Counted from the first letter of the stretch, positions 8,301 through 13,594 are shown. The stretch is DNA of 13,594 nucleotides from an uncultured Lachnospiraceae bacterium (GCA_937915975.1 CALGGL010000283.1:1-13594); one strand, 5' to 3'. Notes: generated by a model not told the origin, from the sequence alone. Numbers and translations are program-made.

Positions 8301-9191
8301 TATGACATTATGCACCTTGTAGACAGAGCTATTATGACCGAGAAATCCATAGATGAAAAATCCGGCATCAGCTATGCTTACTACGATGACGAATACCATA
8401 AAAAGATACTCAATGCGGCACAGATTGAAAACAGCATGTACGACGCTTTGGAAAACGGAGAATTCTGTGCATATGCTCAGCCAAAATACGACATCAGCTC
8501 ACAGAAGCTTATCGGAAGTGAGCTTTTGGTAAGATGGCTTTCGCCTACCCGGGGCTTCCTTGAACCGGCAAGCTTTATACCGACCTTTGAGAAAAACGGA
8601 TTCATATATAATATAGACTTCTTCATGCTTGAGGAGGCCTGCAAATCAATCAGAAAATATCTCGATGAGGATATTGAGGCTCTTCCGTTTTCGGTAAACC
8701 TTTCAAGAGCCACCGTCTCCCACAAGGATTTACTTACGCGAATCCAGAATACGGTTGACAAGTATTTTATACCTCATCACTATATAGAATTCGAGATAAC
8801 GGAAAGCGTATTTTCCGAGCAATACGAGGAAATGATTTCCGTCTTAAAGCAGCTTAAGGATATGGACTTCCTCATCAATATGGATGACTTCGGTTCCGGC
8901 TACTCCTCTCTTACCCTGCTTAAGGACTTACCGGTTGATATCATCAAGCTTGACCACGATTTCCTGTCACGCTCCGCTGCAAATGACGAGCGTGCCATAC
9001 ATATACTGAAAGGCATTATCGACATGGCGCACGCCATGGACATAAAGATTGTCAGCGAAGGTATCGAAACCGACGAACAGCTTGATATGTTAAAATCCAT
9101 CAACTGTGAAATCGGTCAGGGCTTCTTATTTGCAAAGCCAATGCCGATAGATGATTTCGACAAGCTGATGCTGGAGAATTCAAAAGAATAA
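5307..9191 (+). CDS. multi-PAS/GAF protein with GGDEF, degenerate GGDEF and EAL domains (c-di-GMP turnover)
   Basis: 1294 residues without a membrane segment or signal peptide, so cytoplasmic. Domains in order: PAS-like 15-120, PAS 130-250, PAS 265-385, GGDEF 392-551, GAF-like 565-725, PAS 735-845, a short coiled coil 842-868, degenerate GGDEF 867-1030, EAL 1036-1285. The first GGDEF is intact (GGDEF 467-471, preceded by DIDDFKNINDTYGH), and the RxxD inhibitory site is absent (G at both key positions). The second has INDTF at 943-947, so it should not make c-di-GMP; such domains often bind GTP and regulate the EAL. The EAL domain keeps its metal and catalytic residues: E1072 (in SELLVRW), SVNLSR, EITES, D1193-D1194 (DDFGSGYSS), K1214, SEGIET and QGF. 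It is therefore probably an active phosphodiesterase. The fourth PAS has C780, C783, C791 and C794, a possible metal or redox site. It appears monocistronic. Confidence 0.93.
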   Translation: MAANSKPNENVVATFVLDTAAPYNILDFDQGLCIMTGYSPRELANKICTLDKLLYVEDFTETITSINYQLSISNLITFQNRIVTKNGDILTVLCNGQAFSLNDGRDVLQCVFTDITHLETAANETAQAKTDLEVFANTVPSGLSKHLLDNNLSLIWANKYFYNMCGYSKHSYKDKFGRSLLALIFGEDLATVIDALADLKEEGKSQIVNFRIKCADDSIRWVNAVFANAGETAENFPVVNIVMSDITNLKEAEMKAALEEQKYLIISDISEELPFEYDIATDTIKFADKFNNIFEGTSVIENPAENMIKTGLASADSKVSIKELFRLASAGTEYHATEFKLNTKNGGYQWYFSSFSTIYDEKEQPVRAIGLLRNIHAQKVEQQKLIEKSETDQMTGLLNKVTTESKIKASLRELNGNTYDVFMIIDIDDFKNINDTYGHLTGDEVIVEIAKAIKEYAGEYGFGGRLGGDEFCLYLTNVLDMQLACEKANHIEDAIRAKFPGSENSPKVTLSIGIAASNEQLPISVLMENADTALYQVKLNGKNNYYLYKEDMERAQYKNTREKSEKSSTINEIMSTLFTGSNTYTCIERALKLIGASYPIDKICIFEYGFNKSFVDCTHQWCADGIKNDITRKQHTPSTVFEEINSMGNDGIAYSSDTSLLKLNNSSMNPSLEGIKKLVQSEITLNNKIIGYICFYSMDSSDGWSSDTLSTFKLLFKLLGEAICTKQNQKALDFLRDDTAHAFDIVQNPMIIIDKDTYDIVYCNDISHEYYPDIMVGAKCYMCLSQQNAPCNDCPMYRGGDKPIVVSRHNKVFNEHLDARFIPIKWSMGKNTFLMSMAGHKQTKAEKLKQELEQNINIEKKIAEASYKDMVTGFGNFEKFKLDAQGILDENQNDNFVLCYFNIKSFKYINEAYGYSVGDTTLKTVAEILDKYTGENEAFARVINDTFIMLLHYYDNASFMRTFDSIKNEVHDACKLIQDKFSIEFVTGILIIDESMHTYDIMHLVDRAIMTEKSIDEKSGISYAYYDDEYHKKILNAAQIENSMYDALENGEFCAYAQPKYDISSQKLIGSELLVRWLSPTRGFLEPASFIPTFEKNGFIYNIDFFMLEEACKSIRKYLDEDIEALPFSVNLSRATVSHKDLLTRIQNTVDKYFIPHHYIEFEITESVFSEQYEEMISVLKQLKDMDFLINMDDFGSGYSSLTLLKDLPVDIIKLDHDFLSRSAANDERAIHILKGIIDMAHAMDIKIVSEGIETDEQLDMLKSINCEIGQGFLFAKPMPIDDFDKLMLENSKE

Positions 9192-9214
9192 AGAATTTTA
9201 TTTTTATTTTTTCC

Positions 9215-9243
9215 TTGACATAAAGATTACTTTTTGATATTCT
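9215..9243 (+). promoter_or_regulatory. promoter of rpsT
   Basis: TTGACA (9215-9220), 17-nt spacer ending in TGA, TATTCT (9238-9243). A perfect -35 and an extended -10. It starts 24 nt after the EAL-gene stop. No hairpin terminator for that gene was seen in between, only T-rich sequence. Confidence 0.72.
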
Positions 9244-9249
9244 ATGTGT

Positions 9250-9387
9250 TGCGTGTTTGATAACGTAAGGTTAGATATTTTCGATTGGTCCAATATATCT
9301 GGTGGTGTGGGTATGTTGTACGTGTCTTGACCAAATTGAAATTATATACATACTGTTAATTAATTTATTTTTATGGAGGTGTCTGAT
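9250..9387 (+). promoter_or_regulatory. long 5' leader of rpsT
   Basis: About 138 nt between the predicted transcription start and the TTG start. It can form TTGGTC (9285-9290) with GACCAA (9329-9334) enclosing a G/U-rich loop. An alternative is a bulged AGATATT (9273-9279)/ATATCT hairpin. A leader of this length before a ribosomal protein gene suggests autoregulation or attenuation, but the structure is modest and no known leader family was recognised. Confidence 0.35.
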
Positions 9388-9648
9388 TTGGCTAATATCA
9401 AATCTGCTAAGAAGAGAATTAAGGTTATCGAGACCAAGACTATGAGAAATAAAGCTATCAAGTCTAAGGTTAAGACAATGATTAAGAAGGTTGATGCAGC
9501 TATCGAAGCAAAGGATAAGGCAGCAGCTGAGGCAGCACTTAAGGTTGCAATCTCAGAAATCAACAAAGCAGCTTCAAAGGGAATTTACCACAAGAACAAT
9601 GCAGCTAGAAAAGTATCCCGTTTAACTCTTGCAGTTAACCGTCTTTAA
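9388..9648 (+). CDS. rpsT: 30S ribosomal protein S20
   Basis: 86 residues, MANIKSAKKRIKV at the N-terminus, Lys/Ala-rich throughout, ending RKVSRLTLAVNRL: the classic S20 pattern. S20 binds 16S rRNA early in 30S assembly. The start is read as TTG at 9388, because the mature S20 N-terminus begins there and GGAGG (9375-9379) is 8 nt upstream. The ATG at 9373 would add MEVSD and overlaps the ribosome binding site, so it is very unlikely. TTG initiation of rpsT is also known in E. coli. It has its own promoter and terminator and is convergent with holA. Confidence 0.96.
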   Translation: MANIKSAKKRIKVIETKTMRNKAIKSKVKTMIKKVDAAIEAKDKAAAEAALKVAISEINKAASKGIYHKNNAARKVSRLTLAVNRL

Positions 9649-9650
9649 TA

Positions 9651-9680
9651 AAAAAAGCGAGCCGATTGGCTCGCTTTTTT
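9651..9680 (+). terminator. intrinsic terminator of rpsT
   Basis: GCGAGCC (9657-9663), GATT loop, GGCTCGC (9668-9674), flanked by AAAAAA and TTTTTT. It begins 2 nt after the stop. The flanking A and T tracts make it symmetrical, so it can also terminate transcripts from holA on the minus strand. Confidence 0.92.
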
Positions 9681-9683
9681 TGT

Positions 9684-9780
9684 TGTCAGTAAGAAAGACC
9701 TTTAGATTTAAGTACTCGCATATCTCGCTTACGCTCACGATATGCTTAGCACTCAAATCTAAAGGTCTTTCTTGCTGACA
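9684..9780. repeat. 97-nt near-perfect palindrome between rpsT and holA
   Basis: Outer arms 9684-9713 and 9751-9780 match in 28 of 30 positions (left arm starts TGTCAGTAAGAAAGACC). Inner arms GCATATC (9718-9724) and GATATGC (9739-9745) pair perfectly. The loop on the minus strand reads TGAGCGTAAGCGAG (9737-9724), nearly identical to the loop of the element at 1841-2029. It ends 5 nt before the holA stop codon. It has no T-run of its own, so it looks like an inserted palindromic element rather than a plain terminator. Confidence 0.85.
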
Positions 9781-9785
9781 TATAC

Positions 9786-10802
9786 TTATTTAATTAAGTT
9801 AAGTATCAGCATCTCGACGGCAAGGTCTTTTTTCATACGTCCTTTTTTGATGCTGTTGTCTGTGTCTATGCACATGTTTACTTTTTCAACCAGCATTTTT
9901 GTATTATAATTTCTACATAAGCCTATATATTTTTTTGCAAGCCAGTCAGGAAGCTTTAATGCTGCCGAAACCTTTCTCACATCATTTCCGTCTCCCATAG
10001 CCTCCGAGGTAATAAGCAGTCTGTTATATTGATTTGTTGTAAGTGCAAGTATACTCATGGCATCTGTTTTTAGATATTTTAAATCATCATACAGCTTAAG
10101 CACACGTGTTTTATTTTTCTTTGATATTTCATCAATCATTTCAAATATTTTATCTTCTACAACATCCGCACTTAACGCATCAACATCTGCGAGCGTTATT
10201 TTTTTAGTTTCATATCCATACGCCTTGAGCTTTTCAACCTCAGTATAAATTCGGTTCATATTGCTGCCGGTATTTTCAAGAAGCCGCAATATCGCACCTT
10301 CCTCAATTGATATATCATCCTCTCTGAAAAGCCCCTGTATCCATCTAATCAGAGTTCTTGAATCAGGCACATCAAAACGGGCTACAATTCCGTTTTTGGA
10401 AAACAAATTATAGAGCTTAAGCTTTCCGTCCGTCTTACCTTCGATAAATATAATTACGGTAGTCTCAGGGATATCGCCTATGGCATCCACAAAAGCATCC
10501 GCTGTTTTCTTTGCAAAGAACCCGCTTTCCTCAACAACTATCACTCTTCTTTCAGCAAAAAAAGGCATAGTCTGCGCAATTGATATGATCTCATCCTCCG
10601 ATATACTCTCATCACGAAAAAGAGAATAATTCATAGTATCCGTCTTATCTATAAGAGCCTCCACAAGCTTGTCCCTGTACTGAAGAATCAGATATTTCTC
10701 CTCACCCGTTAAAAGGTACAGATTACTAAAACTCCCACTCTCTATATGCGAGTTAATTATCTGCATTCCGTTATTAACTTCCTTTTCCTTTTTTGCCGCC
10801 AT
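9786..10802 (-). CDS. holA: DNA polymerase III subunit delta
   Basis: 338 residues from the chosen start. Delta is the clamp-loader subunit that opens the beta sliding clamp. Family features: LYLLTGEEKYLILQYRDKL near the N-terminus, then FRDE, MPFFAERRVIVVEESGFF (the clamp-contact region), TVIIFIEGKTDGK, and a C-terminal helical collar domain ending in KKDLAVEMLILNLI. Length matches Firmicute HolA (about 340). The start is taken as ATG 10802, with AAGGAG ending 5 nt upstream. The ATG at 10823, which would add MTQKGVA, lies inside the REP-like repeat and has no ribosome binding site. It is convergent with rpsT, a gene commonly found next to holA in Firmicutes. Confidence 0.93.
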   Translation of the reverse strand: MAAKKEKEVNNGMQIINSHIESGSFSNLYLLTGEEKYLILQYRDKLVEALIDKTDTMNYSLFRDESISEDEIISIAQTMPFFAERRVIVVEESGFFAKKTADAFVDAIGDIPETTVIIFIEGKTDGKLKLYNLFSKNGIVARFDVPDSRTLIRWIQGLFREDDISIEEGAILRLLENTGSNMNRIYTEVEKLKAYGYETKKITLADVDALSADVVEDKIFEMIDEISKKNKTRVLKLYDDLKYLKTDAMSILALTTNQYNRLLITSEAMGDGNDVRKVSAALKLPDWLAKKYIGLCRNYNTKMLVEKVNMCIDTDNSIKKGRMKKDLAVEMLILNLIK

Positions 10803-10823
10803 AGCTACTCCTTTTTGTGTCAT

Positions 10824-10901
10824 GGGGACAGGGATGTTGTGCCACAGGGGACAGACACCTTGTCACATTTTTAATGTGACACCGTGCTGTCCCGTCAGCA
10901 C
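10824..10901. repeat. REP-like GGGGACAG palindrome between the MFS gene and holA
   Basis: GGGGACAG occurs twice (10824-10831 and 10847-10854). The second copy starts a 46-nt palindrome: GGGACAG 10848-10854 with CTGTCCC 10887-10893, and TGTCACATT 10861-10869 with AATGTGACA 10873-10881. An alternative hairpin is GTGCTG 10884-10889 with CAGCAC 10896-10901. Sequences of this GGGGACAG...TGTCACA style are common dispersed repeats in Firmicutes and resemble those linked to REP-associated tyrosine transposases; no transposase is present here. Confidence 0.7.
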
Positions 10902-10907
10902 ATATAA

Positions 10908-12191
10908 TCAGTCCTCACTAAAATGATATTTTTTCAATCTTCTTCCCGTAATTATGCAAAGAAGACTTCCTGCTACTCCGAGTATAAACATCATGAGTGC
11001 CGCTCCCGAACCTTTCCCGCTGCCAAAAAGCATCGTCAACACCTTTGAATAGCTATGGCTATCCATAAATGGTTCGCACACACGATCCACCATCGCTCCA
11101 CCTATGAAAAGCCCTATCGGTATCGTAAAAAACTGAAGCGTATTTCTGCAGGCATATACTCTTCCCTGCAGGTCAACCGGGATTACATTTCTGAGTATAA
11201 CGTCAAGATTTGCGCTCATAACCGGAACTAAAATCCATCCTATCACCTGTCCGATACACCAGACAACCGGTTTTCTTGCAAATGCCAAAATAAAATTCTC
11301 ACTTCCAAGGGAAATGAGCATCGTCAAATATACAACTCTTATCCTGTCCTTCGGCTTTGGCAAAACAGACACCATCAGGCTTCCGACAATCATCGCCACA
11401 CCTGCGGCAGAGGTCACAACACCCAGCACATTTGATCCGCCCTTGGGATTTGGTATAACATATCCCGGAAGCGTCGCATTAAATGCTGATGATATCAGAT
11501 TGACACCCGACATAAATAAAATCAATGTCAGCACCATCGGTGTTTTCTTTAAAAATGTTAAGCCTTCCTTTGCCAGCTTTATAGTGCTTTCTTTCGCTTT
11601 CCCGGTCTCCTCCGGAATTTTGATAAATCCCGCCAAAGCTATAAATGCAACAACAAAGCTAATAAGATCAACCGCAATTACCAAATCCAATCCTGCAAAT
11701 GAATATAACGCCGCAGCTATCAACGGATTAAGTACCGATATCACCGATCTTGATAAAGACTTAAGTCCGCTTGTTTTTTGATAATAATCCTTTGGAACAA
11801 TCAATGTCATCGTGACTTCAGACGCCGGCTGTTGAACCGTATTCATAAGTCCCGAGATAACATTAACCAGATACAGATGCCATATTAAAAGGCTGTCCGT
11901 CTTATAAAGCACAAATAAGACCACCGTACACATCGCCGCAAGCGTGTCACATACAAGCATCGTCTTTTTCTTGTTAAAACGATCCGTCAGCGCACCTGCA
12001 AATATACTCATAACCACATACGGCGCATAAGAGCAGATCGTAAGTGCAGCCGTACTCAAAGCCGACCCTGTCTTCTCATACAACCACAGCGTAAGTGCAA
12101 ATGCAGTAATGCTGCTTCCCAGCTGCGACAGACTCTGCGTACTCCAAAGGATGTAAAAATCCCGTAAAACATTTTCTTTTTTATTCTTCAT
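10908..12191 (-). CDS. MFS exporter, DHA3 (macrolide-efflux-like) family
   Basis: 427 residues with about twelve hydrophobic helices, in the plasma membrane. Motif A, GALTDRFNKKK (66-76), lies between helices 2 and 3. The N-terminal TQSLSQLGSSITAFALTLWL and the later PVDLQGRVYACRN are typical of DHA3 transporters such as MefA-type macrolide pumps and of enterobactin-exporter relatives. The substrate cannot be told from sequence; drug export by proton antiport is the family inference. Start ATG 12191 has AAGGAG 7 nt upstream. That site is predicted to be hidden in an 11-bp hairpin formed with the end of a short upstream ORF, so translation is probably regulated. It lies downstream of the GNAT gene on the same strand but has its own extended -10 promoter. 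The REP-like repeat separates it from holA. Confidence 0.88.
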   Translation of the reverse strand: MKNKKENVLRDFYILWSTQSLSQLGSSITAFALTLWLYEKTGSALSTAALTICSYAPYVVMSIFAGALTDRFNKKKTMLVCDTLAAMCTVVLFVLYKTDSLLIWHLYLVNVISGLMNTVQQPASEVTMTLIVPKDYYQKTSGLKSLSRSVISVLNPLIAAALYSFAGLDLVIAVDLISFVVAFIALAGFIKIPEETGKAKESTIKLAKEGLTFLKKTPMVLTLILFMSGVNLISSAFNATLPGYVIPNPKGGSNVLGVVTSAAGVAMIVGSLMVSVLPKPKDRIRVVYLTMLISLGSENFILAFARKPVVWCIGQVIGWILVPVMSANLDVILRNVIPVDLQGRVYACRNTLQFFTIPIGLFIGGAMVDRVCEPFMDSHSYSKVLTMLFGSGKGSGAALMMFILGVAGSLLCIITGRRLKKYHFSED

Positions 12192-12193
12192 AT

Positions 12194-12232
12194 CTTTGCT
12201 CCTTTTTTCTTATATTATTTCAAGAAGCAAAG
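12194..12232 (-). promoter_or_regulatory. hairpin sequestering the MFS ribosome binding site
   Basis: In the minus-strand transcript CUUUGCUUCUU (12232-12222) pairs with AAGGAGCAAAG (12204-12194): 11 bp with one G-U pair and a 17-nt A/U-rich loop. The right arm contains the AAGGAG of the MFS gene. The left arm is codons 16-19 of the 20-codon leader ORF, so a ribosome on that ORF would open the stem. Confidence 0.65.
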
Positions 12233-12277
12233 CTTGAGGATATACGGATTTTCATTTTCCCAAATCCATTCCTCCAT
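12215..12277 (-). CDS. short leader ORF 2 upstream of the MFS exporter (20 codons)
   Basis: Reads MEEWIWENENPYILKLCFLK then TAA. GAGGAG (12288-12283) is 5 nt upstream of the ATG. The stop is 23 nt before the MFS start. Its last codons form the left arm of the hairpin covering the MFS ribosome binding site, and its own start codon lies in the right arm of a second hairpin. The position and structure suggest a regulatory leader peptide rather than a functional small protein; tryptophans, ENENPY or the hydrophobic tail could mediate stalling, which is inference. Confidence 0.5.
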   Translation of the reverse strand: MEEWIWENENPYILKLCFLK

Positions 12278-12303
12278 ACAGTCTCCTCAAACTCTGCATG
12301 GAG
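12272..12303 (-). promoter_or_regulatory. hairpin covering the start codon of leader ORF 2
   Basis: CUCCAUGCAG (12303-12294) pairs with CUGUAUGGAG (12281-12272): 10 bp with one G-U. The ATG of leader ORF 2 (12277-12275) is in the right arm, while its GAGGAG and the TGA stop of leader ORF 1 are in the 12-nt loop. The left arm is within codons 8-11 of leader ORF 1. Confidence 0.6.
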
Positions 12304-12325
12304 CTAAGGCAATGCAAAGAATCAT
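12287..12325 (-). CDS. short leader ORF 1 upstream of the MFS exporter (12 codons)
   Basis: Reads MILCIALAPCRV then TGA. AAGGAGGG (12339-12332) lies 6 nt before the ATG, the strongest ribosome binding site in the region. No structure hiding that site was found, so it should be translated constitutively. Its stop overlaps the ribosome binding site of leader ORF 2, as expected for translational coupling. No similarity to a known leader peptide was recognised. Confidence 0.5.
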   Translation of the reverse strand: MILCIALAPCRV

Positions 12326-12373
12326 ATTTCTCCCTCCTTATCCAGTGTGCCGCATTTGTGTCACCTTTTTTTT

Positions 12374-12422
12374 ATATCTCGCAAGCATGCATCTTCTATG
12401 CTCACATATCTGCTTCGCAGAT
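12374..12422. repeat. tandem small hairpins related to the palindromic elements
   Basis: On the minus strand ATCTGC-GAA-GCAGAT (12422-12408) is followed by AGCAT (12402-12398) pairing with ATGCT (12388-12384). The sequence GTGAGC...GCGAGATAT framing the second hairpin matches GTGAGC...GCGAGATAT at the tip of the 9684-9780 palindrome. It lies in the 5' part of the MFS leader transcript; no T-run follows, so it is not a terminator. Confidence 0.45.
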
Positions 12423-12444
12423 GACTTGGTTTTCACTTATACTC

Positions 12445-12453
12445 ATTATATCA
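12445..12453 (-). promoter_or_regulatory. extended -10 promoter of the MFS leader transcript
   Basis: TGATATAAT on the minus strand (12453-12445) is a perfect extended -10, directly after and touching the GNAT stop codon. The -35 position is a poor match. Transcription would start near 12438, giving a leader of about 247 nt to the MFS start. Confidence 0.55.
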
Positions 12454-12456
12454 CAT

Positions 12457-12972
12457 CTAATTTAATTCACATACCATAATAAATTCTTCTTCATTTTCAT
12501 CTACTGTTTTAAAGCCAAGCTTCTCATACATTCTCACTGCATAATTAGCTTTCTGAACAGCAAGAGACGCTTTCTTATATCCTTCATTTTTCAAATACCC
12601 GAGCATCCTGTCCATCAACGCTGTTCCTATCCCCATCCCGCGATATTCCTTATATAGTGATATTGCAAATGATGGTGTATCATCATCTATGTGTCCATAA
12701 TCATTCATTATCCTAACCCAGACGGCACCTATTATTTTCTCATCTACACAGGCAACAAATCCATAATCCGCCTTTCCTTTTCCAAAATCCTCATAGTAAA
12801 GCTTTAGTTCGGGATTATATATAATATCTTTCGGCGGCGGTGTAACCCCATCCGGTATAAAGATTGCTTCATACAAAAAATCTTTTAATATTGAATAGTC
12901 TTCCTGGTTTAAGCTGCGAATGCTTACACTTTCCAATTGAAGTTTATTTTTACTATCATTATATGGTTTCAT
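12457..12972 (-). CDS. GNAT family N-acetyltransferase
   Basis: 171 residues. Acetyl-CoA binding motif A is clear: FAISLYKEYRGMGIGTALMD with RGMGIG at 111-116, preceded by strand 4 (GAVWVRI) and followed by NYAVRMYEKLGFK, the usual C-terminal motif B. Such enzymes acetylate amines of small molecules or proteins; the substrate cannot be assigned. Start ATG 12972 has GAGAGG 5 nt upstream. Base composition is more AT-rich than the neighbouring broken plus-strand gene. It lies just upstream of the MFS exporter on the same strand, which permits a shared resistance or detoxification role, but the exporter has its own promoter. Confidence 0.88.
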   Translation of the reverse strand: MKPYNDSKNKLQLESVSIRSLNQEDYSILKDFLYEAIFIPDGVTPPPKDIIYNPELKLYYEDFGKGKADYGFVACVDEKIIGAVWVRIMNDYGHIDDDTPSFAISLYKEYRGMGIGTALMDRMLGYLKNEGYKKASLAVQKANYAVRMYEKLGFKTVDENEEEFIMVCELN

Positions 12973-12995
12973 TCTTACCTCTCAAATTATTTTTT

Positions 12996-13025
12996 CACTG
13001 TTCAATTACAATAGCTATAACAGTG
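12996..13025. repeat. short inverted repeat upstream of the GNAT gene
   Basis: CACTGTT (12996-13002) and AACAGTG (13019-13025) are perfect inverted 7-mers around a 16-nt A/T-rich loop containing ATAGCTAT. It lies 24-53 nt upstream of the GNAT start and at the junction with the broken plus-strand frame. It could be an operator or a junction scar; no evidence decides. Confidence 0.35.
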
Positions 13026-13594
13026 CGCTTTCGTCTATTTTCAATGCCAATATGGAGCGCTTGGGACATTCTGTTTCGACAGCCATCCATGACCCGTTGG
13101 AAATGGAAGGGTCGTTTGACAACATAAAGGATATTGATGTGTATCTTGAAGAACGCATCTCTGGAAATGATCAGTGTTCTGGCATCTTTATCATTGATAA
13201 AGATAATGCCATCTTGCATAAAGCATTTAATACAAAAGAAACGGATTCGGGCTTTTTAAACCTGACGGACTCTGATATTACTGTTGTGGATGTAACGCCT
13301 GCAGATTCTTCTTATTATTATCGTCTTGGACTGCGCATCAACCGTCCGTTGATTAACAGCATACTGCGAGATATGGCATTAGACTCAGGAACCATTATTA
13401 TTGTTGCTCTTATTTTTGCCTTTATCTTAAAGAGTTTCATAGTCTTGGTTCAGAATAAGTCCGATATTCTTATTGCTCCAAAGGAAATGTCTCCTGCACA
13501 GGCAAAGACGGCTCTTCGTCTTATTGAGATAAGTACGTTCCTGTTTATGTTTGCGGCCTATGAAACGCTTTCATTTATTCCGCTGTACATTCAA
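13001..13594 (+). pseudogene. 5'-truncated membrane protein with extracytoplasmic sensor region and MFS-like helices (runs off window)
   Basis: A continuous open frame of 198 codons to the right edge. The frame is technically open from 12941 but overlaps the GNAT gene there. No start has a ribosome binding site: the first ATG is 13052 (MERLGHSVSTAIHD), which falls in the middle of a helix-like stretch, and hydrophobic codons precede it (SQIIFSLFNYNSYNSALSSI). It looks like the end of a first membrane helix, an extracytoplasmic sensor-type domain (GIFIIDKDNAILHKAFNT, a Cache/PAS-like strand pair), then a membrane helix (TIIIVALIFAFILKSFIVLV) and a second hydrophobic start (TFLFMFAAYETLSFIPLYIQ) reminiscent of MFS helix 1. 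The 5' end seems to have been lost where it meets the GNAT gene. Alternatively it starts at ATG 13052 as a shortened protein. The rest is outside the window. Confidence 0.55.

Noticed and set aside
9192..9214. Possible terminator after the GGDEF/EAL gene
   Set aside because: T-rich but without a stable GC-containing stem.
11314..11781. 155-codon plus-strand frame
   Set aside because: Antisense to the MFS exporter, no ribosome binding site, mirror of its coding sequence.
12864..13219. Two overlapping frames (87 and 74 codons) around the GNAT upstream region
   Set aside because: They conflict with the GNAT gene and with the better plus-strand frame at 13001-13594; translations show no domain.
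1..13594. CRISPR arrays, tRNA or rRNA genes, insertion sequences with transposase
   Set aside because: Looked for on both strands; no regularly spaced direct repeats, cloverleaf sequence, rRNA stretch or transposase frame was seen.

Overview
The window looks like chromosomal DNA of an anaerobic, moderately low-GC Firmicute, most probably Lachnospiraceae. This rests on gene content and style: a TTG-started CotS-like spore-coat kinase fragment, a class II CCA enzyme carrying an HD domain, a large multi-PAS GGDEF/EAL protein, strong AGGAGG-type ribosome binding sites and extended -10 promoters. It is inferred by eye, not by a search.

Layout, left to right. The minus strand carries the N-terminal part of a CotS-like gene (1-234) and cca (353-1720). 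Positions 1721-2091 hold no convincing gene but contain a long imperfect palindrome and a hairpin terminator. Next on the minus strand is a two-gene unit: a four-helix membrane protein resembling the DUF1461/TIGR01906 (Lit-like) family, then glgB. A divergent promoter region (5084-5306) separates it from a 1294-residue plus-strand c-di-GMP protein with an intact GGDEF, a degenerate GGDEF and an intact-looking EAL domain. The plus strand continues with rpsT (S20, TTG start, about 140-nt leader), ending in a clear terminator followed by a 97-nt palindrome. holA, a DHA3-type MFS exporter and a GNAT acetyltransferase follow on the minus strand. The window ends inside a plus-strand membrane-protein gene that lacks a recognisable start and abuts the GNAT gene.

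The most interesting signal is the leader of the MFS exporter (about 12438-12192). It holds two short ORFs of 12 and 20 codons, each with a good ribosome binding site. A 10-bp hairpin covers the start codon of the second ORF, and an 11-bp hairpin covers the exporter's Shine-Dalgarno. The left arm of each hairpin lies in the last codons of the preceding short ORF. This is the layout expected of a two-step translational attenuation relay.

A second theme is a set of dispersed hairpins with a shared loop motif, TGAGCG(T)AAGCGAG, at about 1930 and 9730. A related form occurs near 12380 and a weaker one near 5155. A REP-like GGGGACAG palindrome lies between holA and the MFS gene.
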